NCBI GenBank assembly: GCA_943735955.1
Contig: OX030955.1
Coordinates: 10,194,647 to 10,258,646 of the forward strand
DNA: 64,000 nucleotides
Reading direction: 5' to 3'
DNA from: Piscicola geometra
Lineage: Eukaryota > Annelida > Clitellata > Hirudinida > Piscicolidae
Shown here: positions 15,833-55,458 of the stretch, in pieces
Numbering within the stretch: position 1 is the first letter of the stretch
Layout of the letters: the number at the start of each line of letters is the position of its first letter
Made by a program: the position numbers and the translations under genes
Notes under the pieces: generated by a model
Databases searched by the model: none
What the model saw: only the letters and a program-made list of their open reading frames with translations
What the model was told of the DNA's origin: nothing

Positions 15833-17575
15833 GTAGGGGGAAGGCGTACACAGTTGATCAGCGTACACAGTCGATCTTTGCGTTTTTTATCGAAGGCATT
15901 TATATTTTTTCAAATATGATGTGTCACTTGGACGACAATATAGGTGACTTCATTATATATCGTAATTTTGACACAATCTTATTGCGGATAAAAAAAATAA
16001 GGGTATTTTTCAATTTCAAGGGCTAAAAAGTGAATATTTTACATCATCTAACGAACCACGCTGTGCATAAAGTAAGCACAATTGAAAAGTCATATTTTGC
16101 ATTATTGATATCTTATTCTATTTTTTATCGTGTGTATCTATTATATTTCTTGTTAAAAAATAATCATGAAAGTTATAGCCATTATACCAATCATAGGCAT
16201 AGGCGCACACAATCGATCATCGTATGTTCGTACTCAGTGGATCATTGATAGCTTTCTTATCAAAAAATTTTTTAAAATTATATCAAAACTATTTTTTCAA
16301 GCTTTTCGCAGTTGGTATTTGTTAAATAAAAATCTTATGTAAAAAAATTTAATTTACTTGTGCAGCGCTTTTTAATACATATTTGTTTAATATCGTTTTT
16401 GAATAGTTCTCGTAGTTGGTTTTTACAAGTTTCTGGTTAATCTTTTGAGTTAGATCATTCATTTCCATTTATTTAAAATGGGTAGAAAAGTAGCTGTTGA
16501 AAAAAAAAAGGGAAAGTATTATCAGAATCTATGAAACAGGCTGTCGCAACTGTTCTGAACAATATAAACACAATTAGAGGAGCATCTAAACTCTCCAGAG
16601 CGACAAGTTTCAACCAACATAATGTGCTACAGTTTTATAATAACTTAGCTTCTGTTTATAAACGCTACAACTTTGAATCCTAAAACATGTACAACTGTGA
16701 TGAGATGGGGTGTACGACAGTACAAAAAACAACAAATGTAAGAGTGATAGCGGCCAAAGCGAATCGTCAGGTTGGGCGGGTTACGTCAGCAGAAAGAGGA
16801 CAGATTGTTACAGTGTGCTGCACGACCAATGTCGTTGGAAACACTGTTCCACCTTTTATGGTCTTCCCCAGAGTCCACTTCAAAGACAAAATGATCAAGG
16901 ACGCCCCACCAGGAACAAGTGGAGCCGCTAGACCTAGTGGCTGGACGACAGCTGAAGTGTTTATGAAATTTCTGGTCCACTTTGCAAAACATTGCAAGTG
17001 TTCAACTGAAAACCTGTATTGTTATTATTGGATAACCATGACAGCCACATATCACTTGAAACATTAAAGAAACTTTCATTTATCAGTTATTGAAAAATAT
17101 TTGTTAAACTATAACTTGAAACATCTATATGTTTTCAGTTTTTCATTTATAACATGAGAATAAAAGTTGAAAAACTTGTGTTTAGATGAGAAAGTTTCCT
17201 AGAAAAAGTTGAATGTTAAAAGTTTTCTAAATCAGTATTCAATTGCAATAATTTATGTGAGTATTTAATTTTCTAATAATACTTAATTTAATGCTTGAAA
17301 AACTTAAAATTGTGGCACTTGTGGCAATGATCGACTGGGTACGTCTATGTGATCGACTGTGTACACCGGTCGTACCCAGTCGATCATTTTCGGAAGTCTA
17401 CTTTGAACTACATTTGACTCAAAACCATTTCAACTAGATAAATGAATTAAGTAGAAAATGAAGTCTTAATGATGAATGTATAAAATCAATATTTTATTAA
17501 AATGTTATCTTTTAACAATTTTGAGTTATAAACATTTTTGTAAAAAGTGATCGACTGTGTACGCCTTCCCCCTAC
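15833..17575 (+). mobile_element. Tigger/pogo-like element, TA target site
   Basis: The left end GTAGGGGGAAGGCGTACACA and the complementary right end (about 28 bp, one mismatch at the GTTGATC/GTCGATC position) are flanked by TA at 15831 and 17576. The interior carries repeated copies of GATCGACTGTGTAC and its complement, near 15850, 16200 and 17325-17390. The length is 1743 bp. Confidence 0.9.
16478..17090 (+). pseudogene. pogo/Tigger (CENP-B-type DDE) transposase remnant
   Basis: A start MGRKVAVEKKKGKYYQ is soon broken. Frames then give MKQAVATVLNNINTIRGAS, helix-turn-helix-like, and NCDEMGCTTVQKTTNVRVIA through TVCCTTNVVGNTVPPFMVFP, the first half of the DDE_1 domain. A frame change at about 17020 leads to LLLLDNHDSHISLETLK, with the second catalytic Asp region. 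The C-terminal third is missing. It is a truncated, frameshifted copy. Confidence 0.85.
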
Positions 17576-18558
17576 TATCGTTATCATAATATTTTATACA
17601 ATAAAGAAAATTCCTGAGATTATGAGAGATGTATACATATATAATATATTATAAAGTATGATATAAATTTCTAATAATTTATAGTGCTAGGCAAAATTAT
17701 TTTTTCAAAGTGATGGCAAACGATTGGGATACACTTGTGTACAAGAGTGTACCATTCTCAATATTTTCGGGTAACTAAGGCGTCACCATAGACACAAACA
17801 TTGTATCTCCCTGAGACTTTGAAGTTTTTTTCATTTCTTTTATTTGATTTTTCACATGTTTTCTAAAACGAATGTTTTTCCCGGCAATGAGAAATCCTAA
17901 AGAAGTGTTTAGGTATAGATGAATAGATTAATAAAAATTGCAATCCTTCTATCAAACCATTTTACCATTCTCTTGCTCTAGCTTTGATATGGTTTTGATC
18001 TTGAGAGAAAAAGTCAATTTTGTTAAAGTTCAGATTAGAGAGAAAGCTGCCAAGCGAAATGAAAAGCAGGGTGAGAAGTAAGAGATTTCCTCTTCATGCC
18101 ACTTATCTTGAGTCAATAACCACCCATTTCACCTTGAAAATGTATGAAATAAATAAACAAATACCCGCATACATCAATCGATACAAAAGGAATTTGACAT
18201 TAAGTTATTTTCGCATGATCAGCACATGTTTGCATATGTATGAGCAATCTTTCCATTGTTCAGTTGAAGGTAACAAATGCTGACAAACCATTAATATAGT
18301 GGGGTGGTTGTGGTAACAGAAGTGTGCATTCAGTGGATGTATGTGTTTGTAACCCCCGTAAAATGGAGAAGTGATGTTGATTAAGACACTTTTTGCGTCA
18401 TGAATGTTTAGTCTAAAGTTATTTGGTTCAAATAAGATAATTTAGCTTTGTTTAGTTGAGTTTGTTAAGCTTTAATTAGTATTGGAGTTTTTGTTTTTTA
18501 CATGGGAAACTTTCTATTTGTTGAAGTTTCAAGAAGATTGCCGAGTCAAAAGTTTAAT
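17576..18558. other. gap between transposons and metalloprotease
   Basis: AT-rich sequence with no convincing gene. A short open frame at 18020-18283 shows no family features. The upstream and promoter region of the metalloprotease must lie here, but I see no clear TATA box. Confidence 0.5.
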
Positions 18559-30699
<12,141 letters not shown>

Positions 30700-30927
30700 C
30701 TGTGATCTTTCAACTTTCTAGAATTGGTTTATTACTCGTGTATAAACTTTTCATCATGATGCTGAGAACTTATATGTGGGAAAAAAAAATAGATATTTTA
30801 TTTTATATGAGTAACGACTCTATTCAATACCTTGTGGCTTATCTACTGACTTAATATTCACTTGGTTTCAAAATACATTTTTCACAGCGATAAATGTTGA
30901 ACTTATGAATGATTTTGTTTTCAAATG

Positions 30928-30937
30928 AATAAATAAA
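30928..30937 (+). promoter_or_regulatory. polyadenylation signals of metalloprotease
   Basis: Two overlapping AATAAA hexamers (AATAAATAAA) lie about 230 bases after the stop codon at 30699. Confidence 0.55.
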
Positions 30938-31132
30938 CTTTTATATATTAAAAAATAGTTTATTAAAGTTAAACGCTTCAACTGTTGTTTACTAATTTTA
31001 GTGTAACCGACGAAAATGGAGATTTAGTCTCAATGAAGAATTTTCGCTCATTACTAAAAGTGAATTTAGTCAAAAAGTTGTAAAATTGAAATAATAAGCA
31101 GATGGTTGATCGGTTGGAAGTTTATTGTTTTA

Positions 31133-36289
<5,157 letters not shown>

Positions 36290-36445
36290 GTGATGGGTCC
36301 ATGGAGCCATTGAGTGATGGGTCCATGGAGCCATTGATTGATGGGTCCATGGGGCCATTGATTGATGGGTCCATGGGGCCATTGATTGATGGGTCCATGG
36401 GGCCATTGATTGATGGGTCCATGGGGCCATTGATTGATGGGGGGT
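36290..36445. repeat. 24-bp minisatellite just after the MINDY3 stop
   Basis: The unit GGGTCCATGGGGCCATTGAT plus TGAT repeats about six times, starting within a few bases of the MINDY3 stop codon. The array would be part of the 3' untranslated region. Confidence 0.9.
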
Positions 36446-37597
36446 TTGTTGAAAGAAGTGGTTTGTGGTGATCGATAGGGCTTTAAGGGAGTGTGGTGGT
36501 TAAAGTGAGTGGTTTGGTCGATGGACATGTGGGGAAGGGGGTTGAGAGAAGTAGTATGTAGTGATGAAGGGAATCAGTACGTAGGGATGAAGAAAACAAG
36601 TTTTTGGTGATGGATGGGACCGGTTTGTGCTGGTGGGAGCGGGTTGTTGCTGGTGATGGGAGGAGGGGATTTCTTTGGTTTCAGTTTTGGGGGGGGGGGG
36701 TTTGAAGTGATGGTAGTTTCGCTTGTTTGCTGGTCTTGGTGAGGGGGTTTATGACGTTGATCTTGTGTCTTGATAGTATTCTCTTTTGTTATTATAGGGG
36801 TTCAGTGCAAGAAATAAGTCTTTTTAGGTGCTTTTTTTTATATTTATTGTTTTGAACAATAATGATGACGACGATGACGATGATGCTTGTGTGGATTGTT
36901 GCATGATGTAGTTGCCTGCATGTGCTTTGCAGGTGTGCAATTCTTGATGTTGGCTTCTCAATTATTAAAATCACCTATTTTATATCCTCTTGAAGTCACA
37001 CTTTCTAATTACGCTTATTTACTTGATTATTGATTAATTAATTTTTTTATTTAGATTAAGATTTATTAAAAGTATCTCAAGTAAACGGTCGATTTATTAA
37101 AGCTTTAATTGTTTTGAATGCTCTTCAGTTATCGAATGATAGGTAAGTCCATTCTTGATTAGTTTTACATTTTCGATCTGTAATTATAAAGTAGATATTA
37201 AGGATACATCTGGTTTGCTTGTTCAGTAATCAACTTCATCATAATACCAGTACCTCGGAAACAGTCAATTTATTTTTTTCCAATTTTAGCTATTATTAGG
37301 GCCATTTTTACTTCATATTTATGGAAATTTCATCTTTATTCTTATCAATCGTTGTATTTTCACTCGTTAATAAAAACAATATTTTTTCAGGTTTTCTATT
37401 TTACATTTTTTAAAATTGTTCTTTAAATGTTTATTTTATTCATAATACATTTTATTACCCTTCCATTTTTAAAACCAATACTTTAAATGTCATACATTAA
37501 CTTTTTAATGTCTAAGACGTCATGGTTTAAAATAAGTAATTATTAAAAAACTATAATATAAACATTTAGATGTATAGTATTTAATTCATTAATTGAA
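36446..37597. other. spacer between MINDY3 and small membrane gene
   Basis: G/T-rich to about 36760, then AT-rich. No coding exon, RNA gene or clear transposon end is visible. Confidence 0.5.
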
Positions 37598-38205
37598 ATG
37601 GCTGAAATAAAAGTAATTGTTAGAATAATAGTGATCTTATTCATCTTCATAAGCACAACATACTGCCAAAACATGCAGCATCTAGGAAACAGAAAAATTG
37701 TAAAATTTTAATTTGTTCATTTATATGATAAAATTTTTTAAAATGGCCTTGTTTTGATGCGTTTTCAAAATGCAAATAATTCTTTTAATTAGTTTTTTTC
37801 TCGTTGTTTGAAGGTCTTAAAACTCATTTGGGTTAACGCCATTATGAAATTATATAAATATATTTTTTATTAATTTATATCCACTTAAGCTCCCTTTGTT
37901 TCAACGTCTAGATAAGAGAAAATGACGAGTCTGGCTTCGAAATGGGAAGAAACGGATTTGAAGTAGAAGAGAACGCAAAGAAGGCCTCAGGTTTGCTGAA
38001 GAATGCCTCTCAAAAATACATTCCTACGAGCGACGACGAAGACACGGTCACTTCTGTATTCGACTTTCCAGAAGAAGATCCTAAAGAGATCGCTTTGGAG
38101 AACAAAAGTCTCACCGTTTTTGTGGCTTTTCTTGTTGCATTGTGTTTAATTTCTGCTCTTATAATTTATACAGTTATTGTGACTTTATCCAAAATTCGAA
38201 ACTAA
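37598..38205 (+). CDS. small type I membrane protein, unknown family
   Basis: Two exons (37598-37699 and 37912-38205) give 131 aa. Exon 1 starts MAEIKVIVRIIVILFIFIST, a good signal peptide with likely cleavage after TYC or nearby. The intron is 212 bases, GTAAAA to TCTAG, phase 0. Exon 2 begins IRENDESGFEMGRNGFEVEE and is acidic (PTSDDEDTVTSVFDFPEEDP). A single hydrophobic span follows (LTVFVAFLVALCLISALIIY) with a short basic tail ending SKIRN. AATAAA overlaps the stop region (38204-38209). The predicted topology is a short acidic ectodomain with a tiny cytoplasmic tail. I do not recognise the family. It lies downstream of and in the same direction as MINDY3. The open frame, splice consensus and topology support a real gene. 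Confidence 0.7.
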
Positions 38206-38524
38206 TAAATTACATTTTTTTCTTATTTAATTAATAATTTATTTTTTATAATCTTTTTTCCGGATTAGAGTTGAAGAAAATTACAAATATTTAAGGCACT
38301 GGCTACGGGTCCGTCACTGAAGTATCCAAAATTATTTTTCAGGATCCGTCAATAAAATAAAAAGTTAACGCCAATTAAACTCAGAAAAAAGAGAAAAATG
38401 AACACATATTTTCATGACTATTGCGTTTGGTTGTTAAAAAAATATTATATATGCAAGAACTTAAAAGTAAATGTATATTGGGTTTGGTTTATAATTTAAA
38501 ACTCTCATTACACCTTTCACCATA

Positions 38525-38900
38525 GGCGGCGATTCTGGGGGAGTCCTGGGGTCTAGACCGCCCCACTTTTTGGTAGTGAGGGGGTTCGCCTTAATGAGGA
38601 GCCCTCCACTTTTTCAATAAAAACATTTTAAAACTCTTGTTTTGATACCAGCATAATCATAAACCATGGCATAAAACAGAATGTTTATGTTGTGAGTATG
38701 TGTAGTTGTAGTAATGGCTGTCTAAAACCAAAATATTCTTTGCTTACTTAAATATTCGTATAAAAAATAAGTTTAAAATGTTTTTTTAAGTGGGGGAAGG
38801 GGGAAGTCTGAACCCCAAGACCCCCCTTCCCCCCCCCCCCAAGATCTTCCATGCTGGTAAGGACCCCCCCAAGATTTGCAGCAGATCGCCGCCCTTGCCT
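38525..38900 (+). mobile_element. unclassified dispersed repeat, copy 2, with inverted ends
   Basis: It begins GGCGGCGATTCTGGGGGAGT and ends AGCAGATCGCCGCCC, so short inverted termini (GGCGGCGAT with an indel) bound it. It contains G-rich and C-rich blocks around an AT-rich middle shared with copy 1 at 28951-29217. Non-coding; it may be a MITE. Confidence 0.7.
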
Positions 38901-39142
38901 TTCACTCATCATTAAGGACTGCTGTAAATTAAGAAATAATTTCGAGTCGTTAATTAAAATAAAAAGAGGGAAATGTTTGCGCAGAAATAATTTCAAAAGA
39001 TATGGCAGCCATTTGAGTAGTGACGAGAAACTGAAAACAATTATTATTATTGTTGTGTATTATGTTGTATATTTTATTATGTATTATTGTTTATTTTATT
39101 ATATTATGTTTTATTAGTATTGTATGTATTATTATTATTCTT

Positions 39143-39148
39143 TTTATT
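39143..39148 (-). promoter_or_regulatory. candidate polyadenylation signal of WDR48
   Basis: AATAAA on the minus strand, about 300 bases past the WDR48 stop codon at 39448. Confidence 0.4.
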
Positions 39149-39447
39149 CAAAACCCGGTAGATGATGATTGTGATTAGAATTACAAATGGAGATGAAATA
39201 ATCATGCCACGTGGGCGGCCATGATAGGGTCAAAGATGGTAATGATGATGATCAAAGAAAAAATGATGATGATAATGGTAACAATGATTATGATGATGAT
39301 GATAATGGTGATGGTGTCGATGATGATAATGGTGATAGTGTCGATGATGATGATGATAATGGTGATAGTGTCGATGACGATGATGATAATGGTGATAGTG
39401 TCTATGATGATGATGATGATAGTGTCGATGATGGTAATGATGTTCAT

Positions 39448-49429
<9,982 letters not shown>

Positions 49430-49856
49430 TGGTGCTCTTCAGGTCTAGATTGCTAACATTTATAAGATTAAATGCATTTTTACTATTTAATCAAACACCG
49501 GCTATTTTTATGCTTTTTATGGTATTATTTTTTAAGCCATGATTGAAGTGAAATTGTCATAAAATTTCATCCTAGATCAGGTTTTAATCACGATACCATT
49601 ACAGAAACATTTAAAAGTTTTAATATTTATTATTTTTTAATTTCTATATTTTTATTTCATATAAATTTAAATGCAAAAATATCAATTTTTTTAATTTTTT
49701 TATTCGTATTTGTTAAAAGTTTTATTTGAAAGTAATTTAATTGTACATCCTTGTTTTTCAAAAGCACTAAATTTGAAAATAAAGTGTAAATAGATGTTTG
49801 TATCAATTTAAATATAGCCACTTCACAATTTAATTTATATCACTGAAAAACTCATA
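49430..49856. promoter_or_regulatory. divergent intergenic region between WDR48 and RhoGEF
   Basis: The two start codons point away from each other 427 bases apart, so both promoters must fit here unless untranslated exons lie elsewhere. The interval is AT-rich. No convincing TATA box or CpG-rich core is visible. Confidence 0.5.
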
Positions 49857-52800
49857 ATGGAAAACGAAATTGATATTTTAAAAGAAAGAACAGGTACATC
49901 AGCTACCCTTATTCTCTTTGAACATGAATACCAATCAACCTATTTGAAAAATCAGTCCTGGGATTTAAATTTTTTTTAAATTATCCTTTAAATTTTAAAA
50001 ATAATTTAATGCAAATGTTGAAATGCACAGATTCTGCCTTGGAGCTGGCCAACAAGAGTTTGGAGTTGGGTAACACATTACTAGAGAGTTTCAACCTTTT
50101 AGTCACTAACACCTTCAACAGTACTGTTAGCATGCTTTTTTTACTATTTCTCAACTCAATAGTCAAGCTTTTTTAAATTAAGGGTTTTTTTCTAGGATTT
50201 TGTAGATTTGAGAAATCTACATAAATATATGTTTATTTTCATCAGATTTGAAGTTTACCTTTTGAATTAAATTGATTTTATTTTATTTTCAGGAGCACTT
50301 GAAAGCAGGTTTGTCTGCATACTAATGGAAATATAACAATTAATCTGTTAGCTCATATAGAAGTAAAACAATTTCTAAACTTTTGCAGAAGCTGACATCT
50401 TATCTCCTTCAACAAATGCCAGACTAAGTAAGACATTGTGAAAGAAATAATCTTAAAACACTAATATAAATTAACTGATCTTTCAAAGTTCTTCAAATTC
50501 AAATTTATCTGTTTATCTTCAACCTAGTTTAACGTTTTTATTTCACCACTCATCAGCCAAAAGGGGCAAAGTGGTAGGGGAGATGGTGGAGACGGAGAAG
50601 AGGTACGTTGATGGGCTGTACCTCCTCCTCAACCACTTTTACAGACCCCTTCGCATCTCACGACTGCTGCCTGAACACGTCTTGAAGTGTGCTATAAAAT
50701 TGTGTATTCATGATTAAAAAAAAGCTACATTTTTATTTAATTTCATTATTAATTAATATTCTCATTTTTTATAATCCTCTAAACTCCCACACAAATAAAA
50801 TCTTCACCAAACCATCAAATTGCCATCAAAGCCTTCCACCACCCTCCCCTCCCATTACCCATCCAAACAGACTGATCTTCCCTACATGCCTGGAGCACAT
50901 CTTCCTACTGCACAGCGAGATCCACTCACGCCTCAGTGAACGCATGATCAACTGGGGACAGAGGTCATGCATCGCTGACCTCCTCCACCTCTATTTCATC
51001 TCAAATGGGGTGCGGGAATGCTCATGATTATGATCTTCTTCATGATTTTAAATTGTAACTTGTTTATATTAATTTTTTATGTATGTAGAAATGTGAATAA
51101 ATGTGTTTCTATCGTTTTTTATTATCCAATTTTAATAATTAACCACAAGCACTTTCGACAACATTCAACCATCCGCGTCTTTTGCTTGTGCTGGCGCATT
51201 ATAAATATGCATCATCATCATCATCCACATTGGCACTTTCATCATCCCTGCAACAACCACTATCACAACCACCACCACAACAACCACCATCACAACCACC
51301 ACCACAACAACAACCACCACCATCACAACCACCACCACAACAACAACCACCATCACAACAACCACCACCACAACCACCACCGCAACAACCACCATCACAA
51401 CCACCACCACCATCACAACCACCACCACCACAACAACCACCACCACAACCACCACCACCACAGGAACACATGTTCAATCTCTACCAGCAATTCCTCTCCA
51501 ACTTCTCCACCTCCATCTCCACGCTGAGGCGTGCCTGCAGCGGCGACAAACTACTGCGCAGACGTCTCAAGACGCTCGAGGAAGCAGACGTGTGCAAGCG
51601 CTTGAAGATCACCTCCTACATGACCACGCCTGTGCAGCGTATGCCCCGCTATATCCTTCTCATCAAGGTGGGGTGTGTGCCCTTTATGTGATGGTGTGGG
51701 GGTTGTGAGAGTGGTGTGGTAAAGTTTGGTGTGTTTTGTGGTTGAGGTGGGGGGTTATGGTGGTGTACCCATGGGTTGTGGTCCCGTTTTGAGAGTGGGG
51801 TATGTTGGTGGGCCATGGAATGTGGTGTACTGTGGCCGGGTGGTGTGATGGTGTGTCATGCGTTGTGGTTTAGGTGTGGTACTGTGGCTAGTGTTATAGA
51901 CTCTACCACCTAGTTAAGCGCATTTGGTTTTAGTTGATGGTTGTTAAGAGAGATGGCATCGCTCACTGTTGCTGAAGCAACCGATCACCAAGCAGGAGTT
52001 GATGAAGGTGACAGAGGGGGGATCGAGTGAGTACGCGAGACTGGAGGAGTGTGTGGCCAGTCTCGGTGGCTGTCTGAGTAGGTTGAACGAGGGTATTGAG
52101 TCGTCCATCTGTAGTAGTGGTGGTGGTGGTGGTGGTGGTGGTGGTGGTGGAAGTGTTGATGATGGTGTTGATAGTGGTGTTAGTAATGATGTGAGTAGAG
52201 TTGTTGCTGGTGGTGTGGGTGAAGTTGTTGGTGGTGGTAGTGGTGGTGGGGGTGGTGTTGTTGGTGGTGTTAGTAATAGTGTTGGTGGTGGTGTTGATAG
52301 AAGTTTTGTTGGAAACAAAGCGTTTAATAACAAGGCGATTAGGGTTATTGGTCGTGGTTTTGATGCTTGTAGGGAGGGTGGTAATGGAGGAGGTAGAGGT
52401 GATATTGGGGACAAGGTGGTGGTTGGCAGGATTGGAGTTAATGAGGGAGGAAAAGGAAGAGGAGTGAAGAAGAAGAGTTTCTTCAAACTAAATGGCTCGT
52501 TCATCTTCAGGAAGAGGAAGGAGGAAGAGAAGGAGTAAGTGTTTCCTCCCGAATTAGGACACAAGTGTATATTATTTTTTATATTTAAAACTACTTTTTT
52601 TCATAAATCTTACATGTTTATTTTAGAGCGCTTCAGTTGAGTGCCCGGGCGCTATATAAAAACTTCAATTATCATTATTGTGTTTATTATTATTATTATG
52701 ATTATCAAATGTATCTAAAACTTGTTGTTTGAACTCTCGACAGATCACCGAAGCCCTGTCGTTCGCAGTCGTTTCAGATAGAACAGGATGCACCTCCTCA

Positions 52801-53281
52801 CTCGCTCCACCAAACGCCCAGGAGTTTGAGTTACAGCGAGGCCGTAGAGAACGCGGTGGTCGCGAGAGGTGAAGGGGGCGGAACGAGGGTGGAGCACACG
52901 GGATATTTGGAAGCGGGAAGAGATTATATGGGTGGTTTTTCGAGGGTTAAGATCAGGAAGGGTGTCGATGCTCTGAATGTGTCGAGCGTCTCGAGCGTCA
53001 AGAAGATGACGACGCTGAAGAGGAAGTTGAGTTCGTTGAACGACCTGGGCAGCAGTTTCAGGAGCAAGTACTTGAGGGTGGTGAAGGCGAAAGGGGGGGA
53101 GTGTGGCAAGAAGGAGGCAGGGGGTCATGATGATGATGGTGAGTCTATAGCGGTTGATGGAGGTCCTGTGATGAGAAGTTGTCTTGCCGATGTTCACAAC
53201 ACCGCCAATAACAATGGCACTATGAAAGACATATGCAACAGGAAAGTGAGCACGACAAGGTTCTTCAGGGAATGTCATTAG
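49857..53281 (+). CDS. RhoGEF with DH domain, no recognisable PH domain
   Basis: Eight exons give 586 aa: 49857-49893, 50031-50120, 50389-50427, 50557-50686, 50871-51009, 51464-51667, 51951-52534, 52744-53281. DH (Dbl homology) domains load GTP onto Rho-family GTPases. The DH domain spans about residues 56-264. It has the CR1 helix GEMVETEKRYVDGLYLLL, the CR3 signature LKITSYMTTPVQRMPRYILL and a last helix EYARLEECVASLGGCLSRLN. A pleckstrin-homology domain normally follows, but here comes a Gly/Val/Asp-rich stretch encoded by GGTGGT repeats. A basic Ser-rich tail follows (MTTLKRKLSSLNDLGSSFRS) and ends FFRECH. The first two exons, a coiled-coil-like N-terminus (DSALELANKSLELGN), are less certain. 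A 16-base GAGCACTTGAAAGCAG near 50294 looks like an exon but would break the frame. The acceptor at 51951 lacks a good pyrimidine tract. Confidence 0.8.
51215..51463. repeat. ACCACAACAACC/CACCAT microsatellite at an acceptor
   Basis: Mixed CAT, CAA and CCA trinucleotides of about 250 bases end in CACCACCACAG, which is the acceptor for RhoGEF exon 6. Confidence 0.88.
52627..52700 (+). repeat. LINE-type 3' tail with ATT-rich end
   Basis: GAGCGCTTCAGTTGAGTGCC, then GGGCGCTATATAAAAAC and ATT units. It is nearly identical to the copy at 9437 and lies in the last RhoGEF intron. Confidence 0.75.
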
Positions 53282-55458
53282 AGCTCACACTAATCTCACA
53301 CTTTGCGAAAATATTTTTATGTGCAATTTATTTGAATGTCTGAACAATTCAGATGTACTTTTATCTTCATAAGTATTTTTAGGATATGTAAATGTAAACT
53401 ATTTTGTAAAGCATGTGTAGCCGTCAAATTTAATGGAATGTGGTGAAATGAATTGAGGTGTTAATGCATGGAAGACTTCAAGCCAATCAATCGAGTCATT
53501 TGTGTATATAATTTATAGCGTTTAGTGGTTGTATCTGAGATTTTTGTATAAAATGGCAGGTCTCCTGTTTAAATGTTTCTCAGATGTGATCATGCGAATT
53601 TTTAGGAGCAAAAAGCGCCGATGAAACAAGTATTAACGACGATTTATTTATTGGAGCTTGTAAGGTTCATTACCAATTCTTCATTTTTTGCGATGTTGAC
53701 CTCACAGCTCTAGTTATAATTATTTTGGAATTATATTTTTTTTAGTTTTCACAAATGCATTTAAATCCTATTAAATAAAAGGTTCTTTTCGAACATTTAT
53801 CTTTTACGCAATCACATACATGCGTGTTGCTAAAATATCTTTCACGGTTTTTGGATCTTATTTACTCCTATGTCGAGTTTTATTTTATCTTGAAGCCTAG
53901 ATTATAAATTCAAGGTGTCTTATATGCGACCTTGGAATAGAAATTATATGTTTTCAGCACACCTTAAAGACTATTTTTAAACCCATATATTTATATATAT
54001 AATGCAAATTGACATTTCGTTTTTTAAACTTTAATTTGTATTTTGTTCTTTTAATAAAAAAATAAAATTCGTAAAGTTTCATTCGATTATTTTAATATTT
54101 TCTCACGGCGCAACACCGAAAAAAATTTACTGAAACATTTCAACATTAAAATATCCAAAAATTACTTTTTATTTTGTAGCGAGTGAGATTGAAGATGCAT
54201 TATTCAGCCCTCTCTGATTGAAATGTTATATGGCTAGCGTGCATCAGACCTTTAACTTGATTAGAAAGTTGATCAATTTGTATTTTTTTGTCCAAGTTTT
54301 TCCAAGGCTTTTCCAACAGATTTTTTATTTCAAGTATATTTTGTTCCAAGGCGCGATTTTTTATTCAACTTTTAAGGTCGATTTTCTTCATATTCCAGTC
54401 GAAAGACAAGGCGACGAAAATGATCTGCTGTGCTTTTGTCAAGGGTCGCAAATATGGCTAACTATAAATTACACGATATAATTTTAAAAAATTAAACTAA
54501 CAAATAAGTATTTGTTTAATTATAATAAACTCTCATCTTTTTAATACATTTACTGCACAAGATCAATCATTCATTGGTTCTGGTCATTAAATCGCATACC
54601 CCTTCTTTATGTTCATCGCATATTCACCTGCCGTAGTAAGATAAAAAATCCACCGCGTTAATTCATGCTAGGTGAACATGAATGCTATGAACTTTGAACG
54701 AACGTAAAAAAAACTATTTCCTATTTTCTATTGATAAATGGTCGAAATACTTTTGTCAAATCATGTTCACAGTTAGACGCACAATTGTAATGAAGAGAGC
54801 GGAATGATCACAGAATGTTGCTTTAATTATTTCATTAAAATATCACTTGGTTGGGAATAGCATAATTCAAATGAATGCGCCATAGAGATTAATTCTCAGT
54901 CAACCAAACACCGCTTCGAACCAGGTAAGCTCTACAAAATGAAATTCGCATTTAAAGTAGCACGAATAATTATAAACTTTGAAATCAACCTAAAATAAAT
55001 TCACGACACATAATCATAACTATATCTATAAAAAGACAGATAAAAAACGTAATCTCAGAAAAGTCAAGTTGAATTCTCGGTTGCGCGTTGTTTGCACGGC
55101 TTCCAAATGTTACAGTTAGTAGGCTAATGGAATTCCAATTAGAGGCTTACGTGGCATCGAACTGCGGTCATAGAATACTGAACTTGTAATTTCTAAATTC
55201 ATTTCAATGATTGAATTATCACTTTACAATTTTAAAATACGATTGCGAACGTCAATCAAGAAGCATTAATTCAACACATTTTGAAGTAATCAGAAACTGA
55301 AAATATAAAATAAAATTTATATTTCAAATGAAATTAATCTTCTAAAGTCTACAAAATACGATATGCATAAATTCAATCCCCAACCATCTTCTCACTACAA
55401 AACCTAATACTGAGCCACCACCACCACAAGCAGCAGCAGCAGCAGCCTACGAAGACAA
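53282..55458. other. spacer between RhoGEF and NHERF-like gene
   Basis: It holds the 3' flanks of two converging genes. AATAAA hexamers occur near 53776 and 54060 on the plus strand. An 87-residue open frame at 54218-54481 shows no family features and I do not call it. AT-rich, otherwise unremarkable. Confidence 0.5.

Noticed and set aside
51018..51691. Pro/Gln/Ser-rich long frame in the RhoGEF gene
   Set aside because: Only 51464-51667 is exon; the remainder is the CAA/CCA microsatellite that forms the acceptor.
54218..54481. 87-residue open frame between genes
   Set aside because: AT-rich composition, no domain, no splice or polyadenylation context; probably chance.
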